64,000 nucleotides of DNA from Psychrobacter sp. FDAARGOS_221 (GTDB lineage: Bacteria; Pseudomonadota; Gammaproteobacteria; Pseudomonadales; Moraxellaceae): NCBI RefSeq assembly GCF_002313155.2, contig NZ_NWFK02000001.1:186001-250000 (forward strand). The letters run 5' to 3'. Shown piece by piece: positions 37,489-46,588 of this stretch. The notes under the pieces were generated by a model, which was given only the letters and a program-made list of their open reading frames with translations, made no database searches and had not been told where the DNA came from. Numbering within the stretch: position 1 is the stretch's first letter; each line of letters begins with the position of its first letter. Made by a program: the position numbers and the translations under genes.

Positions 37489-37571
37489 TTTTCACCTCAA
37501 TACTTTAACTGGGTTTATAACAGCAGTTGATCAATGATGTAACTGCGTCTAAGTGAATATCATTAAACCAT

Positions 37572-38024
37572 CTAAGCAGTCCACTTAGATTGCCTATCAA
37601 TAACTATAAAAATTAGTTTAATCACGACTAAGCCATATAGCAGTAGGTACAGACCAAACCAAAGAATATAGTGACAATTTTTAGCAATAAAAACAGTTGA
37701 GTAACTGATATTGAGGAAGGGCGCGGTTTCCATCAAGCCTAGTAGCAGTGATGATAATATGAGCCAACAAAGAAAAAGGGTGTACTGAACACCCTCCCAT
37801 GAAGACTTGATAAGAGCGGTAACACAAAATGTAATCAATAACATAAAGCTGCTAATGATTATAAAAATAGAATCAGAGCCACCAGTGCCTTGCAGATGTG
37901 ATATTTGATACAAATCACCTTCTACTATATAAGATGAAATAGCTAATCCGCCACCAGAATCAATAGTGAAGCTGGTTATAAATAACAGCAACGCTAATAG
38001 AACCAACCCCAATCTTAATAGCAT
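37572..38024 (-). CDS. Hypothetical small membrane protein
   Basis: A 150-residue protein with four predicted membrane helices (about 2-20, 50-70, 80-98 and 110-143). There is no recognised family. It lies between the unknown protein gene at 36967 and sdaA on the same strand, with a 49-bp gap to sdaA, and has no clear terminator. AT-rich composition is like that of the neighbouring unknown genes. Confidence 0.5.
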   Translation of the reverse strand: MLLRLGLVLLALLLFITSFTIDSGGGLAISSYIVEGDLYQISHLQGTGGSDSIFIIISSFMLLITFCVTALIKSSWEGVQYTLFLCWLILSSLLLGLMETAPFLNISYSTVFIAKNCHYILWFGLYLLLYGLVVIKLIFIVIDRQSKWTA

Positions 38025-38073
38025 AAAATAGATGACTCGAGATGAGATGAAACGAAAGGCGGCTACTTATGGT

Positions 38074-39594
38074 TTAACACTGCGGATAACCGACGCCGAC
38101 CTCAACCATCTCAATACGTGAGCCATCAACGTTACCATCTTGAGGATTGTAAGCATGCACAGCAAGTCCGCCCATAGCGGTCTCTTTGTACTTGTCCATC
38201 ATGTCTTCGCCTGTGGCTTTCATGGTCGCGATTGCTTTATCTAGTGACACATGATGTTCGCCATCACCGCGCGCAGCAAGTCGTGCTGCGTTAATGGCTT
38301 TGACCGCTGCCATAGCGTTACGCTCAATACAAGGCACTTGCACTAGCCCGCCGATTGGGTCACAGGTTAAACCTAAGTTATGCTCAATGCCAATTTCAGC
38401 AGCATTGGTCGACTGCTCAGGTGTTAATCCTAATATTTCTGCAAGACCTGATGCAGCCATAGCGCATGCAGAGCCGACCTCACCCTGACAACCCACTTCA
38501 GCACCCGAGATAGAAGCGTTTTCTTTGATAATCGTACCGATAGCGGCTGCTGCTAATAAGAACTTACGAGCACCCTCCTGGCTATAACCTGGTATAAAAT
38601 CACGATAATAATGCATCACTGCAGGGATAATACCAGCGGCACCATTGGTAGGGGCTGTTACCACACGACCGCCATTGGCATTTTCTTCATTAACCGCTAG
38701 CGCATATAAATCAACCCAGTCCATCGCCATCAGTTTATCTGAATCATTGCGAATGTCTTTTTGTTCTTCAAGTAGCTCTTGATGTAGCTTTTTAGCACGG
38801 CGTCGTACCTTTAATCCACCTGGCAGGATGCCTTCACCGTTACAGCCATTGCGTACACACTCTTGCATGACATTCCACACCGCATCTAAGTGCTGATTGA
38901 TGGTTGCTTCATCGCGAATCGCTAGTTCATTGGCCATCATCACTTCGCTGATGCTTAAGTTATTTGCTTCACATTGCTCTAATAACTGGCGACCGGTTCT
39001 AAATGGGTAGGGAACACGGCTATCGCTAGTAATAGCAACACTGTCTGCTGAAGTGTCTGATTCTAATTTTTTACCCACGCTGTCAGCAGATGATTCTGAT
39101 GCTGAATTATCAGCGGTTTTCGCGTATTCATCTTCAGTAGCAACAAAGCCGCCACCGATTGAGTAGTATATACGGCTGATTTTTTCACCGTCTTGCGTAA
39201 AGGCGGTAAAGCTTAGTCCATTGGGGTGATGGGGTAGGTTGTTTTGAGGATGCCAGACGATATCGGTATCGTAGTCAAAACGTATCGGATAACTGTGATT
39301 CAGATCTAAAATCTTGTTGTCTAGAACAGGGGATAAATACTCTGAAACTTTGGTTGTGTCAATTTTGTCCGCTTTAAATCCGAGCAAACCTAAAATACAA
39401 GCCGTATCTGTTGCGTGGCCTTTACCGGTTGATGCCAAAGAGCCAAACAGGCCTACTTGGATGCGTGTAATTTCTTCAAGGGCATATTGTTTAGTTACTT
39501 CATCCAAGAACATACCAGCGGCAACCATAGGCCCCATTGTATGTGAGCTTGATGGACCAATTCCGATTTTAAACATGTCGAATAAGCTGATCAT
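38074..39594 (-). CDS. sdaA: L-serine dehydratase, iron-sulfur dependent
   Basis: A 506-residue single-chain enzyme that turns L-serine into pyruvate and ammonia through a 4Fe-4S cluster. The beta domain begins [22 protein letters not shown], and the alpha domain has [33 protein letters not shown] and [21 protein letters not shown] with the cluster cysteines. It is about 50 residues longer than E. coli SdaA (454) because of a Ser/Ala/Asp-rich insert at about 150-190 ([13 protein letters not shown]) between the two halves. It is divergent from the cystine-like transporter. Confidence 0.93.
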   Translation of the reverse strand: MISLFDMFKIGIGPSSSHTMGPMVAAGMFLDEVTKQYALEEITRIQVGLFGSLASTGKGHATDTACILGLLGFKADKIDTTKVSEYLSPVLDNKILDLNHSYPIRFDYDTDIVWHPQNNLPHHPNGLSFTAFTQDGEKISRIYYSIGGGFVATEDEYAKTADNSASESSADSVGKKLESDTSADSVAITSDSRVPYPFRTGRQLLEQCEANNLSISEVMMANELAIRDEATINQHLDAVWNVMQECVRNGCNGEGILPGGLKVRRRAKKLHQELLEEQKDIRNDSDKLMAMDWVDLYALAVNEENANGGRVVTAPTNGAAGIIPAVMHYYRDFIPGYSQEGARKFLLAAAAIGTIIKENASISGAEVGCQGEVGSACAMAASGLAEILGLTPEQSTNAAEIGIEHNLGLTCDPIGGLVQVPCIERNAMAAVKAINAARLAARGDGEHHVSLDKAIATMKATGEDMMDKYKETAMGGLAVHAYNPQDGNVDGSRIEMVEVGVGYPQC

Positions 39595-39835
39595 TGTCGT
39601 TATATACCTTACTTTATTTTTATTATGAATTTATCTATACAAATATAGTGACCAATTATAACTAAATGTTTGTCATAATAATAAGGATTTTAAGTAACAC
39701 TTGTTTTTAATTTTTTGATTACTGCATTTTAGCGGGTAAAACACATCTATTCGCAAATCAATTAGAGATTATGTGCATTAAAATACATACATCAAAGTTT
39801 GTGTACAAGCATAAAAACTAACGATTCGTATTGTC

Positions 39836-39865
39836 ATAGCCTTTCAATACCAAACTGGAATAAGC
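39836..39865 (+). promoter_or_regulatory. ATAGCC-N17-AATAAGC upstream of amino-acid transporter
   Basis: ATAGCCTTTCAATACC...GGAATAAGC recalls the core of the 65-bp blocks before sbp and cysT (ATAGCC-N18-AATAAGC at 16880-16910), one base shorter. It may be a CysB-like site for a sulfur amino-acid transporter. The rest of the 39595-40004 gap is AT-rich and shows no ORF. Confidence 0.4.
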
Positions 39866-40004
39866 TAATGCTTTTTTGGAATGACGATTTTACTTGAAAC
39901 AAACAGCCGCAATCCCATCAATGAGCATTAGTTATTGATGAACTGTTGTTTATTTTTATAATAAGACCCTTTTTTTAAATCATATCTAACTTAGAGGAAA
40001 ACTC

Positions 40005-40847
40005 ATGGCCTTTCATGCGTTCAGAAATGTTACGACCATCGCTGCTACAGCTATCCTGTTAGCTGCTTGTAATCAATCACCTTCAGAGGGTTCAGAATCT
40101 GCAAGTAGCACAGACAGTGCGGCATCTGAGTCTGACCTACTAACCCGTATCAATAACGGCGGCACCATCAATGTAGGTACGGAAGGCACATACCCTCCTT
40201 ATACCTATCACGATGAGCAAGATAAGTTAACTGGCTATGATGTCGAAGTGACACGTGCTGTGGCCGATAAGTTAGGCGTTACTGTTGAATTTAAAGAAAC
40301 ACAGTGGGATGCCATGCTTGCCGGCCTAGATGCAGGGCGTTTTGATATGGTTGCTAACCAAGTGTCATTAACGACGCCTGAGCGTAGAGCGAAGTATGAT
40401 GTTGCTGAGCCTTACAACTGGTCAGGTGCTGCAGTACTTGCGCCAAAGTCTGACAGTCGTTATAACTCTTGGGAATCATTAAAAGGTCTTAAGTCTGCAC
40501 AGTCATTAAGCAGTAACTACGGTGAAATGGCTCAAAAATATGAAGCAGAAGTGGTGCCTGTTGATGGTATGGCTCAAGCGATTGAACTGGTTAAGCAAGG
40601 CCGTGCAGATGTAACCCTAAACGACCATTTGGCTATCCTAGATTATTTAAATAAATTCCCAAACAGTGATTTAGAAGTGAAGCTAGTTGCACCTTCTGAA
40701 GAAAAACGTGGCGCTGGTTTGGTACTTATCAAAGGTAATGATGAAGTACTGGCTAAGATTAATGAAGCCATGAATGAGCTACACGAAGATGGTACCTTAG
40801 TTGAGCTAAGTGAGCAGTTCTTCGGTGCGGACATTACCAAACGATGA
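40005..40847 (+). CDS. Polar amino-acid ABC transporter binding lipoprotein (cystine-like)
   Basis: A 280-residue substrate-binding protein of the SBP_bac_3 family. It has a signal peptide and lipobox LLAAC (Cys at residue 22), a Ser/Glu-rich linker and the core [29 protein letters not shown] only in parts: [36 protein letters not shown]. This resembles FliY/TcyA cystine-binding proteins, but the exact ligand is inferred. It overlaps the permease gene by 4 bp (ATGA). Confidence 0.85.
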   Translation: MAFHAFRNVTTIAATAILLAACNQSPSEGSESASSTDSAASESDLLTRINNGGTINVGTEGTYPPYTYHDEQDKLTGYDVEVTRAVADKLGVTVEFKETQWDAMLAGLDAGRFDMVANQVSLTTPERRAKYDVAEPYNWSGAAVLAPKSDSRYNSWESLKGLKSAQSLSSNYGEMAQKYEAEVVPVDGMAQAIELVKQGRADVTLNDHLAILDYLNKFPNSDLEVKLVAPSEEKRGAGLVLIKGNDEVLAKINEAMNELHEDGTLVELSEQFFGADITKR

Positions 40848-41581
40848 TGTCATCCTTATTAGATATGATTAGAAATCTGCTTTCGATTCTGCCTTTTATG
40901 TCAGAGGCGAGAGCAGATATTGTCATTCAGTCGTTTTGGCCGATGCTTAAAGCAGGGTTGATGTATTCAATCCCGTTAGCATTGGCATCCTTTGCGATAG
41001 GTATGATGATAGCGCTCGTTGTGGCGCTGATTCGTATCGTGCCACGTACTGGTATTATTCATAAGATATTTTACCGTTTAGCACGGGCTTATGTGTCTGC
41101 CATACGTGGTACGCCTATGCTGGTACAGCTGTTTATTATTTTTTATGGCCTGCCAAGTATCGGGGTCAAGCTTGATCCTTTCCCAGCTGCCATCATTGCT
41201 TTCTCATTAAATATCGGTGCTTATGCATCTGAGACAGTACGTGCTTCTATTTTGTCTATTCCTAAGGGTCAGTGGGAAGCAGGGTCGACCGTTGGTCTAA
41301 GCTACTTGCAGACGTTTCGCCATGTGATTTTGCCACAAGCACTGCGTGTATCGGTACCGCCGTTATCAAATACCTTTATCAGCTTAGTTAAAGACACCTC
41401 GTTAGCGTCTCTTATCTTGGTAACTGAGATGTTTAAGCAAGCACAGATAATTACTGCTCGTAACTACGAGTTTATGCTGGTTTATACTGAGGCAGCGCTT
41501 ATCTATTGGGTCATTTGTTTGATATTAAGCACGTTGCAAGGCCGACTAGAAACCCGATTGGATCGTTATGTTGCTAAATAG
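40844..41581 (+). CDS. Polar amino-acid ABC transporter permease
   Basis: A 245-residue HisM/TcyB-type permease with five to six membrane segments and the EAA motif [32 protein letters not shown] (about 147-178) in parts: GQWEAG and PQALRVS. Its ATG overlaps the stop of the binding-protein gene (ATGA), so the two are translationally coupled. The ATPase gene follows 75 bp later. Cystine or a related polar amino acid is the likely cargo. Confidence 0.88.
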   Translation: MMSSLLDMIRNLLSILPFMSEARADIVIQSFWPMLKAGLMYSIPLALASFAIGMMIALVVALIRIVPRTGIIHKIFYRLARAYVSAIRGTPMLVQLFIIFYGLPSIGVKLDPFPAAIIAFSLNIGAYASETVRASILSIPKGQWEAGSTVGLSYLQTFRHVILPQALRVSVPPLSNTFISLVKDTSLASLILVTEMFKQAQIITARNYEFMLVYTEAALIYWVICLILSTLQGRLETRLDRYVAK

Positions 41582-41656
41582 AGAAGTATTAATCAATCGC
41601 TCTGTGATTAATTATAACTAACGATTGCAAGTACTCGCAGGACACAGGATATCTGA

Positions 41657-42400
41657 ATGATAAAAATAACCAACATCCATAAAGCCTTTGGTGACAATGA
41701 GGTACTTAAGGGTATTGATCTTGAGATTGAAAAGGGCAGTGTGGTTGTCATACTTGGCCCATCAGGGTCGGGTAAAACGACCTTCTTACGTTGCTTGAAT
41801 GCATTAGAAGTGCCTGAGCAAGGTGAGATTGAGTTTACTGACGGTAGCCTAAAAGTAAACTTCGGTGATAAGCCGTCTAAACAAAAAATGCGTGCCCTAC
41901 AAAAGAAATCTGGCATGGTATTTCAGTCTTACAACTTGTTTCCGCATAAGACCGCAGTAGAGAACCTAATGTTGGGTCCTGTTATAGCGCAAGGCAAAAA
42001 CAAAGCGGCTGCTCGTGAAAAGGCATTACAATTACTTGATAAAGTAGGTCTGTCTGATAAAGTCGATTTGTATCCATTTCAGTTATCAGGCGGTCAACAG
42101 CAGCGTGTTGGTATTGCCCGTGCGCTTACCATTGAGCCAGACTTATTGTTGTTTGATGAGCCGACATCAGCACTTGATCCAGAACTGGTTAATGAAGTTT
42201 TAAAAACTATGCAGCAACTCGCGTCTGAAGGTTGGACCATGGTTGTGGTTACTCACGAGATTAATTTTGCGAGAAACGTAGCAGATGTGGTGATGTTAAT
42301 GGAGGAAGGTCATGTGGTCGAAGTAGGACCGCCAGAGCAGTTATTTGAGCACTCTGAGCATCCTCGTACGCAAGCATTTTTGCAACGCATTAAGAGCTGA
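41657..42400 (+). CDS. Polar amino-acid ABC transporter ATP-binding protein
   Basis: A 247-residue ATPase of the GlnQ/TcyC family: Walker A GPSGSGKT, Q-loop VFQSYNLFPHKT, signature LSGGQQQR, Walker B LLLFDEPTSALDP and switch VTHEINFA. It drives import by the two preceding components and ends the three-gene operon at a strong terminator. Confidence 0.92.
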   Translation: MIKITNIHKAFGDNEVLKGIDLEIEKGSVVVILGPSGSGKTTFLRCLNALEVPEQGEIEFTDGSLKVNFGDKPSKQKMRALQKKSGMVFQSYNLFPHKTAVENLMLGPVIAQGKNKAAAREKALQLLDKVGLSDKVDLYPFQLSGGQQQRVGIARALTIEPDLLLFDEPTSALDPELVNEVLKTMQQLASEGWTMVVVTHEINFARNVADVVMLMEEGHVVEVGPPEQLFEHSEHPRTQAFLQRIKS

Positions 42401-42425
42401 TTGCTTTTCTTAAGTTTGAAATGTG

Positions 42426-42463
42426 AAAGGGAGAGTAACGATATGTCGTTACTCTCCCTTTTA
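42426..42463 (+). terminator. Transporter operon terminator
   Basis: AAAGGGAGAGTAACGA-TATG-TCGTTACTCTCCCTTT, perfect 16-bp stem with T-run; may serve convergent trpG as well. Confidence 0.85.
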
Positions 42464-42487
42464 TGCGTTTAACTAGTACAAGATTTA

Positions 42488-43141
42488 CTAAACTTGCATC
42501 AAAAAATTTGCCAGTAAACGTTTAGAACCTTCAGTGGCAAATGACTCTGGGTGAAACTGTACACCTTGAATGGGATAATCTTTGTGGCGCACACCCATAA
42601 TCTCATCTCCGGCTTTAGCACGGTCCTCTAGGCTTAGCTCAGCATGGTCTTCGTTCTCAACCACAGCAGTGACGGTTAAGCACTCAGGCAGAGTATCAGA
42701 CTTCACCATGAGCGAGTGATAACGCATGATTTCGATATCTTGCGGTAACCCTTGATAGACGCCTTGCTCATCGTGACGAATGGGTGAGGTCTTGCCATGC
42801 ATCGGCACGCCAGCGCGAACCACATCACCACCAAACACATGGGCGATACCTTGCATGCCCAAGCATACACCCAATAAAGGAGTAGTCGGACCAAGCTCAC
42901 GAATCACATCACTACATACCCCAAAATAAGCAGGATCATCAGGTGAGCCCGGGCCCGGTGAAATGATAATACGGTCGTAATTGGCTTGCTTAATATCGTC
43001 TAGGGTAATTTCATTATTACGCTTTACGGTCACGCTATTATGCGTCTCACCGTCATTGAGTGTCGTTTGTAGTATTTCGCCCACGTATTGATATAAGTTA
43101 AAGGTGAATGAGTCGTAGTTGTCTATGATTAGTACGTTCAT
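42488..43141 (-). CDS. trpG: Anthranilate synthase glutamine amidotransferase subunit
   Basis: A 217-residue class I glutamine amidotransferase: MNVLIIDNYDSFTFNLYQYV N-terminus, oxyanion/Cys nucleophile LLGVCLGMQGIAH (Cys about 84) and QFHPESFAT His-Glu. It supplies ammonia to TrpE for anthranilate; a PabA role (aminodeoxychorismate) is possible since one subunit often serves both. The start is ATG 43141 (GTGGAAAAC ribosome site); five extra codons of open frame precede it. It is cut off from trpE by a DUF4238 gene. No trpD follows. Confidence 0.88.
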   Translation of the reverse strand: MNVLIIDNYDSFTFNLYQYVGEILQTTLNDGETHNSVTVKRNNEITLDDIKQANYDRIIISPGPGSPDDPAYFGVCSDVIRELGPTTPLLGVCLGMQGIAHVFGGDVVRAGVPMHGKTSPIRHDEQGVYQGLPQDIEIMRYHSLMVKSDTLPECLTVTAVVENEDHAELSLEDRAKAGDEIMGVRHKDYPIQGVQFHPESFATEGSKRLLANFLMQV

Positions 43142-43166
43142 TTTCGTTTTCCACAAAATATTTTGA

Positions 43167-44228
43167 TTAATTTTTAAAAGATTTTCTCAACTGTACTTCA
43201 GATTCTGTCATTTTATATCTCTTACCTTTTGAATGAACTTTAATTACACTCAAATCTAAGTTCAACTCACAATCCTTGTCATTGTGAAAAATGAAATTAT
43301 CTCCACTCTCCATATAAGATTCGCTAAATATAGGTTGATTATCTATAACTTTACCTGATTTAAATAATACATTGTTCGCTCTCTCATAGCTTTTAGATTT
43401 ATTAAAAAGTGATTTTATATATGCCTCATTTACTTCATGGTTAAAATAAACTGTACTAAAGCAATTAATAAACTGTAATATATTTAGTTGTTCGATATCT
43501 TTTAAGTTACTTATGGGAACTACTTTTTGCTGTCGATGTCCAATCTTGTATATACCCTCATCATATAAAATCAAAGTAATTCGACTGTTCAAAGGTATGA
43601 ATATTTGTAATCCTACAAAGCCATAACCTGTATTTGATGGAAGATGATTACGCTCTTCTAAAAACTGATTATAGCGAACCACTGGATAATCAGACGTAAT
43701 AAAGGGTTTAGGGGTTTCATTAATTAATAATTTATAGCTTAAGTCTTTTATATCACCTGCTATTCTAGAAACATTGTTTATATTCATCTTAAGTATATCT
43801 TCTGATGACATTAACGTTAACTGTTCTACCAAATCACCATTTTCAATTTCATCAGATGAAAACTTCATTAATTCATTATTAATCTGTTGAATTTGCTTTA
43901 ATCTAGTAGGTGTACGCATATCCGTTAAAACCGCAAATTCTAACAAGTCAAAATGCTCCTGACTATTACATCTAGGTAGAGAGTTATTAACTAGTATCCC
44001 ACTTATCAACCTTGATAATCTACCTTCGATACCAGCTAGGTTGTCTTCTATCACACCATCTCTTCCATAAAAGAAATTTTTAGAAGCTTGAGTTTTAAGT
44101 TTAGCTTTAGGTATAAAACATTCATTCTCTAAATTGAATAAACCAATCTGTTTTCTATTATTCTCAAAGGAGAAGTTTCTTAAATAAAATTTAGGTACGT
44201 AATGCTGATTTTTCTTATCTGTATTCAT
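43167..44228 (-). CDS. DUF4238 domain protein inserted between trpE and trpG
   Basis: About 353 residues. The start at ATG 44228 gives MNTDKKNQHYVPKFYLRNFS, the family's usual opening (NQHYVPxFYLRNF), and residues FAVLTDMRTPTR, ITSDYPVVR and IPLNSRITLILYD follow the DUF4238 pattern (conserved His, Asp/Pro segments). Function unknown. It is strongly AT-rich with Asn/Ile/Lys-heavy codons unlike the flanking trp genes, so probably acquired. It ends 25 bp before trpG, so read-through from trpE could pass through it. Confidence 0.85.
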   Translation of the reverse strand: MNTDKKNQHYVPKFYLRNFSFENNRKQIGLFNLENECFIPKAKLKTQASKNFFYGRDGVIEDNLAGIEGRLSRLISGILVNNSLPRCNSQEHFDLLEFAVLTDMRTPTRLKQIQQINNELMKFSSDEIENGDLVEQLTLMSSEDILKMNINNVSRIAGDIKDLSYKLLINETPKPFITSDYPVVRYNQFLEERNHLPSNTGYGFVGLQIFIPLNSRITLILYDEGIYKIGHRQQKVVPISNLKDIEQLNILQFINCFSTVYFNHEVNEAYIKSLFNKSKSYERANNVLFKSGKVIDNQPIFSESYMESGDNFIFHNDKDCELNLDLSVIKVHSKGKRYKMTESEVQLRKSFKN

Positions 44229-44409
44229 AATATCTGTCCAGTTTACAGTGGCTATCATACGTAGTCAGCAATACAAGTGATACTTACTTTTCCCGAGGGA
44301 CGAGGGGCGACTGAGCTATTAAAGAGCGCCTACCTCTGACCCGCATATTTCTCCCTCTCTAACAATCCAGATGCTAAGGCTATTATTTTTGTATTGATTA
44401 ACCCAAAGT

Positions 44410-45885
44410 TTATTCGTTGATAAAGCTGTCTAGTACTACCTTCATGGCGGATAGTTTGCGCTGAATCTCTAAATATTCATCTTCAGGGTTTGAGTCATAG
44501 ACATTGCCGCCACAAGTCTGTGCGTAGGCGGATTCGCCATTGATAAATAGGCTGCGAATGGGAATGGCAAAAATGCAGTCGCCATTGAAGTTAAATGAGC
44601 CCAATGCACCGCCGTATGCACCGCGACCATCTGGCTCAAGCTCATTGATAATTTTAATCGCTTCAATCTTAGGCGCACCTGATAACGTGCCAGCAGGGAA
44701 GTTACTGGCCAAAGCACTGAACATATCTTCGTTTGGATGCAATATACCGACAATTTCAGAAGAAATATGCTGCACATGCGAATAGCGCTTGATATCCATT
44801 AAGCTACGCACTTTCACTGTACCAAAACGGGCGACACGGCCGATATCATTACGATGTAAATCAACCAACATATTGTGTTCTGCAATCTCTTTAGCATCGT
44901 TTAATAATGCGCGGGCTAACTGACGATCTTCGGTCTCATCTTTACCACGTTTTGCGGTACCTGCCAGCGGATATGTCTCCATCTCGCCTTGACGCAAGCG
45001 GAATAATAACTCAGGTGAGGCGCCAATAATGCGCTGTTCACCAAACTTCATATAGTACATGTGCGGTGATGGGTTCACTTGACGCAGTTTTTCATAAATA
45101 GGCATGTGGTCGCCGGTGATTTTGTAATTGGATTTAAAACCAACCTCACATTGGAAAATGCGCCCAGAGATAATATCGTCTTTCACACGCATGACAGTCT
45201 TGGCATGCTCCTCACGGCTCATACCATCGCCTAAAAACTCAACATTGGGCGCTTTATACTCAGGTGTCGCTGCTTGTAGCAAAGATTTGACCAGTTCAAT
45301 GCGGTTTTGTTGTTGCTCAGTGGGGTAGTAGAAATAGAAGATTTCGCCAGTCATTTTATCTAAGGTCAGACCATCTAAATATACACCAAACTTGAAGGCC
45401 TCAAAATAATCGCTGGCTTTGGCATTTAAACTGGGTTCAAAAAAGTTGATACTGTCATAACCAAGGTAGCCGACCAATCCACCGGTTTGATCACGGGCAA
45501 TCACATGTTGTGGTGTGATTTTTCTTAATAGTTGATAAGGGTTATCGGTATTATAGTCGTTAATTTCGCCACTCACGTTATTTGTAACACGAAGCGTGTA
45601 GCGATCGGGTGCGGATACAGTCATCGCTGGCGCAAAGCCGATAGCGTGATGGCGTGACATATGACCTTCAGCGCCAAGAGATTCTAATAAATAGCAGGTC
45701 TCAAACTCCGCTTCGATACGCTTAAACAATTCGAAAAAATCGATATCTTGAGTCAGTTTAATACGAATTGGTTTACTGGGGATATCAATCAAATCAGGCA
45801 CTGCTGTCTGATTGTTGTTTAAGGTGTTATTGATTGACGTATTGTTTTGAGAATCATTATTTGATTGGTTGCTGTCTGTACTCAT
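44410..45885 (-). CDS. trpE: Anthranilate synthase component I
   Basis: A 491-residue chorismate-utilising enzyme. Core motifs: GYDSINFFEPS, PLAGTAKRGKDETEDRQLARALLNDAKE in parts (PLAGTAKRG, LLNDAKEIAEHNMLVDLHRNDIGR in outline), FPAGTLSGAPKIEAIKII, YGGALGSFNFNG and YAQTCGGNVYDS-type ending. A Ser/Asn/Gln-rich leader of ~30 residues precedes the domain. With TrpG it makes anthranilate. The adjacent TrpR-like gene upstream supports TrpE over PabB. Tryptophan feedback through an LLES-type N-terminal motif (CYLLESLGAEG) is likely. Confidence 0.9.
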   Translation of the reverse strand: MSTDSNQSNNDSQNNTSINNTLNNNQTAVPDLIDIPSKPIRIKLTQDIDFFELFKRIEAEFETCYLLESLGAEGHMSRHHAIGFAPAMTVSAPDRYTLRVTNNVSGEINDYNTDNPYQLLRKITPQHVIARDQTGGLVGYLGYDSINFFEPSLNAKASDYFEAFKFGVYLDGLTLDKMTGEIFYFYYPTEQQQNRIELVKSLLQAATPEYKAPNVEFLGDGMSREEHAKTVMRVKDDIISGRIFQCEVGFKSNYKITGDHMPIYEKLRQVNPSPHMYYMKFGEQRIIGASPELLFRLRQGEMETYPLAGTAKRGKDETEDRQLARALLNDAKEIAEHNMLVDLHRNDIGRVARFGTVKVRSLMDIKRYSHVQHISSEIVGILHPNEDMFSALASNFPAGTLSGAPKIEAIKIINELEPDGRGAYGGALGSFNFNGDCIFAIPIRSLFINGESAYAQTCGGNVYDSNPEDEYLEIQRKLSAMKVVLDSFINE

Positions 45886-45966
45886 AAGCTTAGATCCGAG
45901 TCTGATAAGTTTAAATTTTGATAAATGTTTTATTGGTGTATTTTTAAATATATTGGCTGTGGCTTA

Positions 45967-46257
45967 TTAAGACTCACGCTGAGTGGTCAGTAGAGCACTG
46001 ATGGCAGTGATATTTTGTTGCTGCTGCATGGCTTTAGCGCCTCTCGACACCGTGGCAATACCAACTCCGAGCTCTTGTGATATCGCTCTTTGTGTGGTGC
46101 CTTGATCGAGTAAATCAAAAATGCGGATACGATTGGCGATATCTTGACGCTCTTTATCCGTCAGTAGGGCTCCCAGCACAGCATCAATTTGCTTCGGGTC
46201 GCTCAGCTGTGCCAAATGAGTCATTAAGTTATAATAGGTTTGATCGGTGTGATTCAT
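45967..46257 (-). CDS. trpR: Trp operon repressor-like protein
   Basis: A 96-residue TrpR-family protein with the helix-turn-helix LTDKERQDIANRIRIFDLL, TTQRAISQELGVGIATVSRGAKAM. It matches E. coli TrpR ([41 protein letters not shown]) across the DNA-binding core. It probably senses tryptophan and represses trpE, which lies 81 bp downstream in the same direction. YerC-like homologues in Bacillus are the alternative, but the trpE neighbour favours TrpR. Confidence 0.85.
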   Translation of the reverse strand: MNHTDQTYYNLMTHLAQLSDPKQIDAVLGALLTDKERQDIANRIRIFDLLDQGTTQRAISQELGVGIATVSRGAKAMQQQQNITAISALLTTQRES

Positions 46258-46588
46258 ATCTGGCTCATGCTATCAAAGTGTTAAGTGGTTCAAAGTTGAA
46301 CAAGGTGTGTATAATTTCTTGTTTCAGTATTCTAGTACAATAGAACGAGTATGTAAACCTTTCAGCTGAGACTTTTTATAAACTGCGATTGTTGAACAAA
46401 ATGTAATTTAGCACTAATGATTTAAGAGAGGTTAATTACAATCAAGCGAGGGAAGAAAAGTTAAATAATATAGAGAAGATAGTGAGCAAATAAAAAGGAG
46501 CTTAATCGATAAGCTCCTTTTTATTTGCTTTTAATGACGTGTATTTCAATACATTTTAGTGGTTGTGTCCACTGTCACTGTATTAAGG
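46258..46588. other. Region upstream of trpR; terminator of decarboxylase downstream
   Basis: Between trpR and the decarboxylase gene. It contains TTCTA-GTACAA-TAGAA at 46330-46345, a small palindrome with CTAGTAC as in trp operators, overlapping a possible minus-strand promoter; and the palindromic terminator at 46485-46529. No ORF seen. Confidence 0.4.
46485..46529. terminator. Palindromic terminator after decarboxylase gene
   Basis: Perfect 20-bp stem AGCAAATAAAAAGGAGCTTA with loop ATCGA; A- and T-runs inside the stem allow termination in either direction. It lies 60 bp past the decarboxylase stop. Confidence 0.8.
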
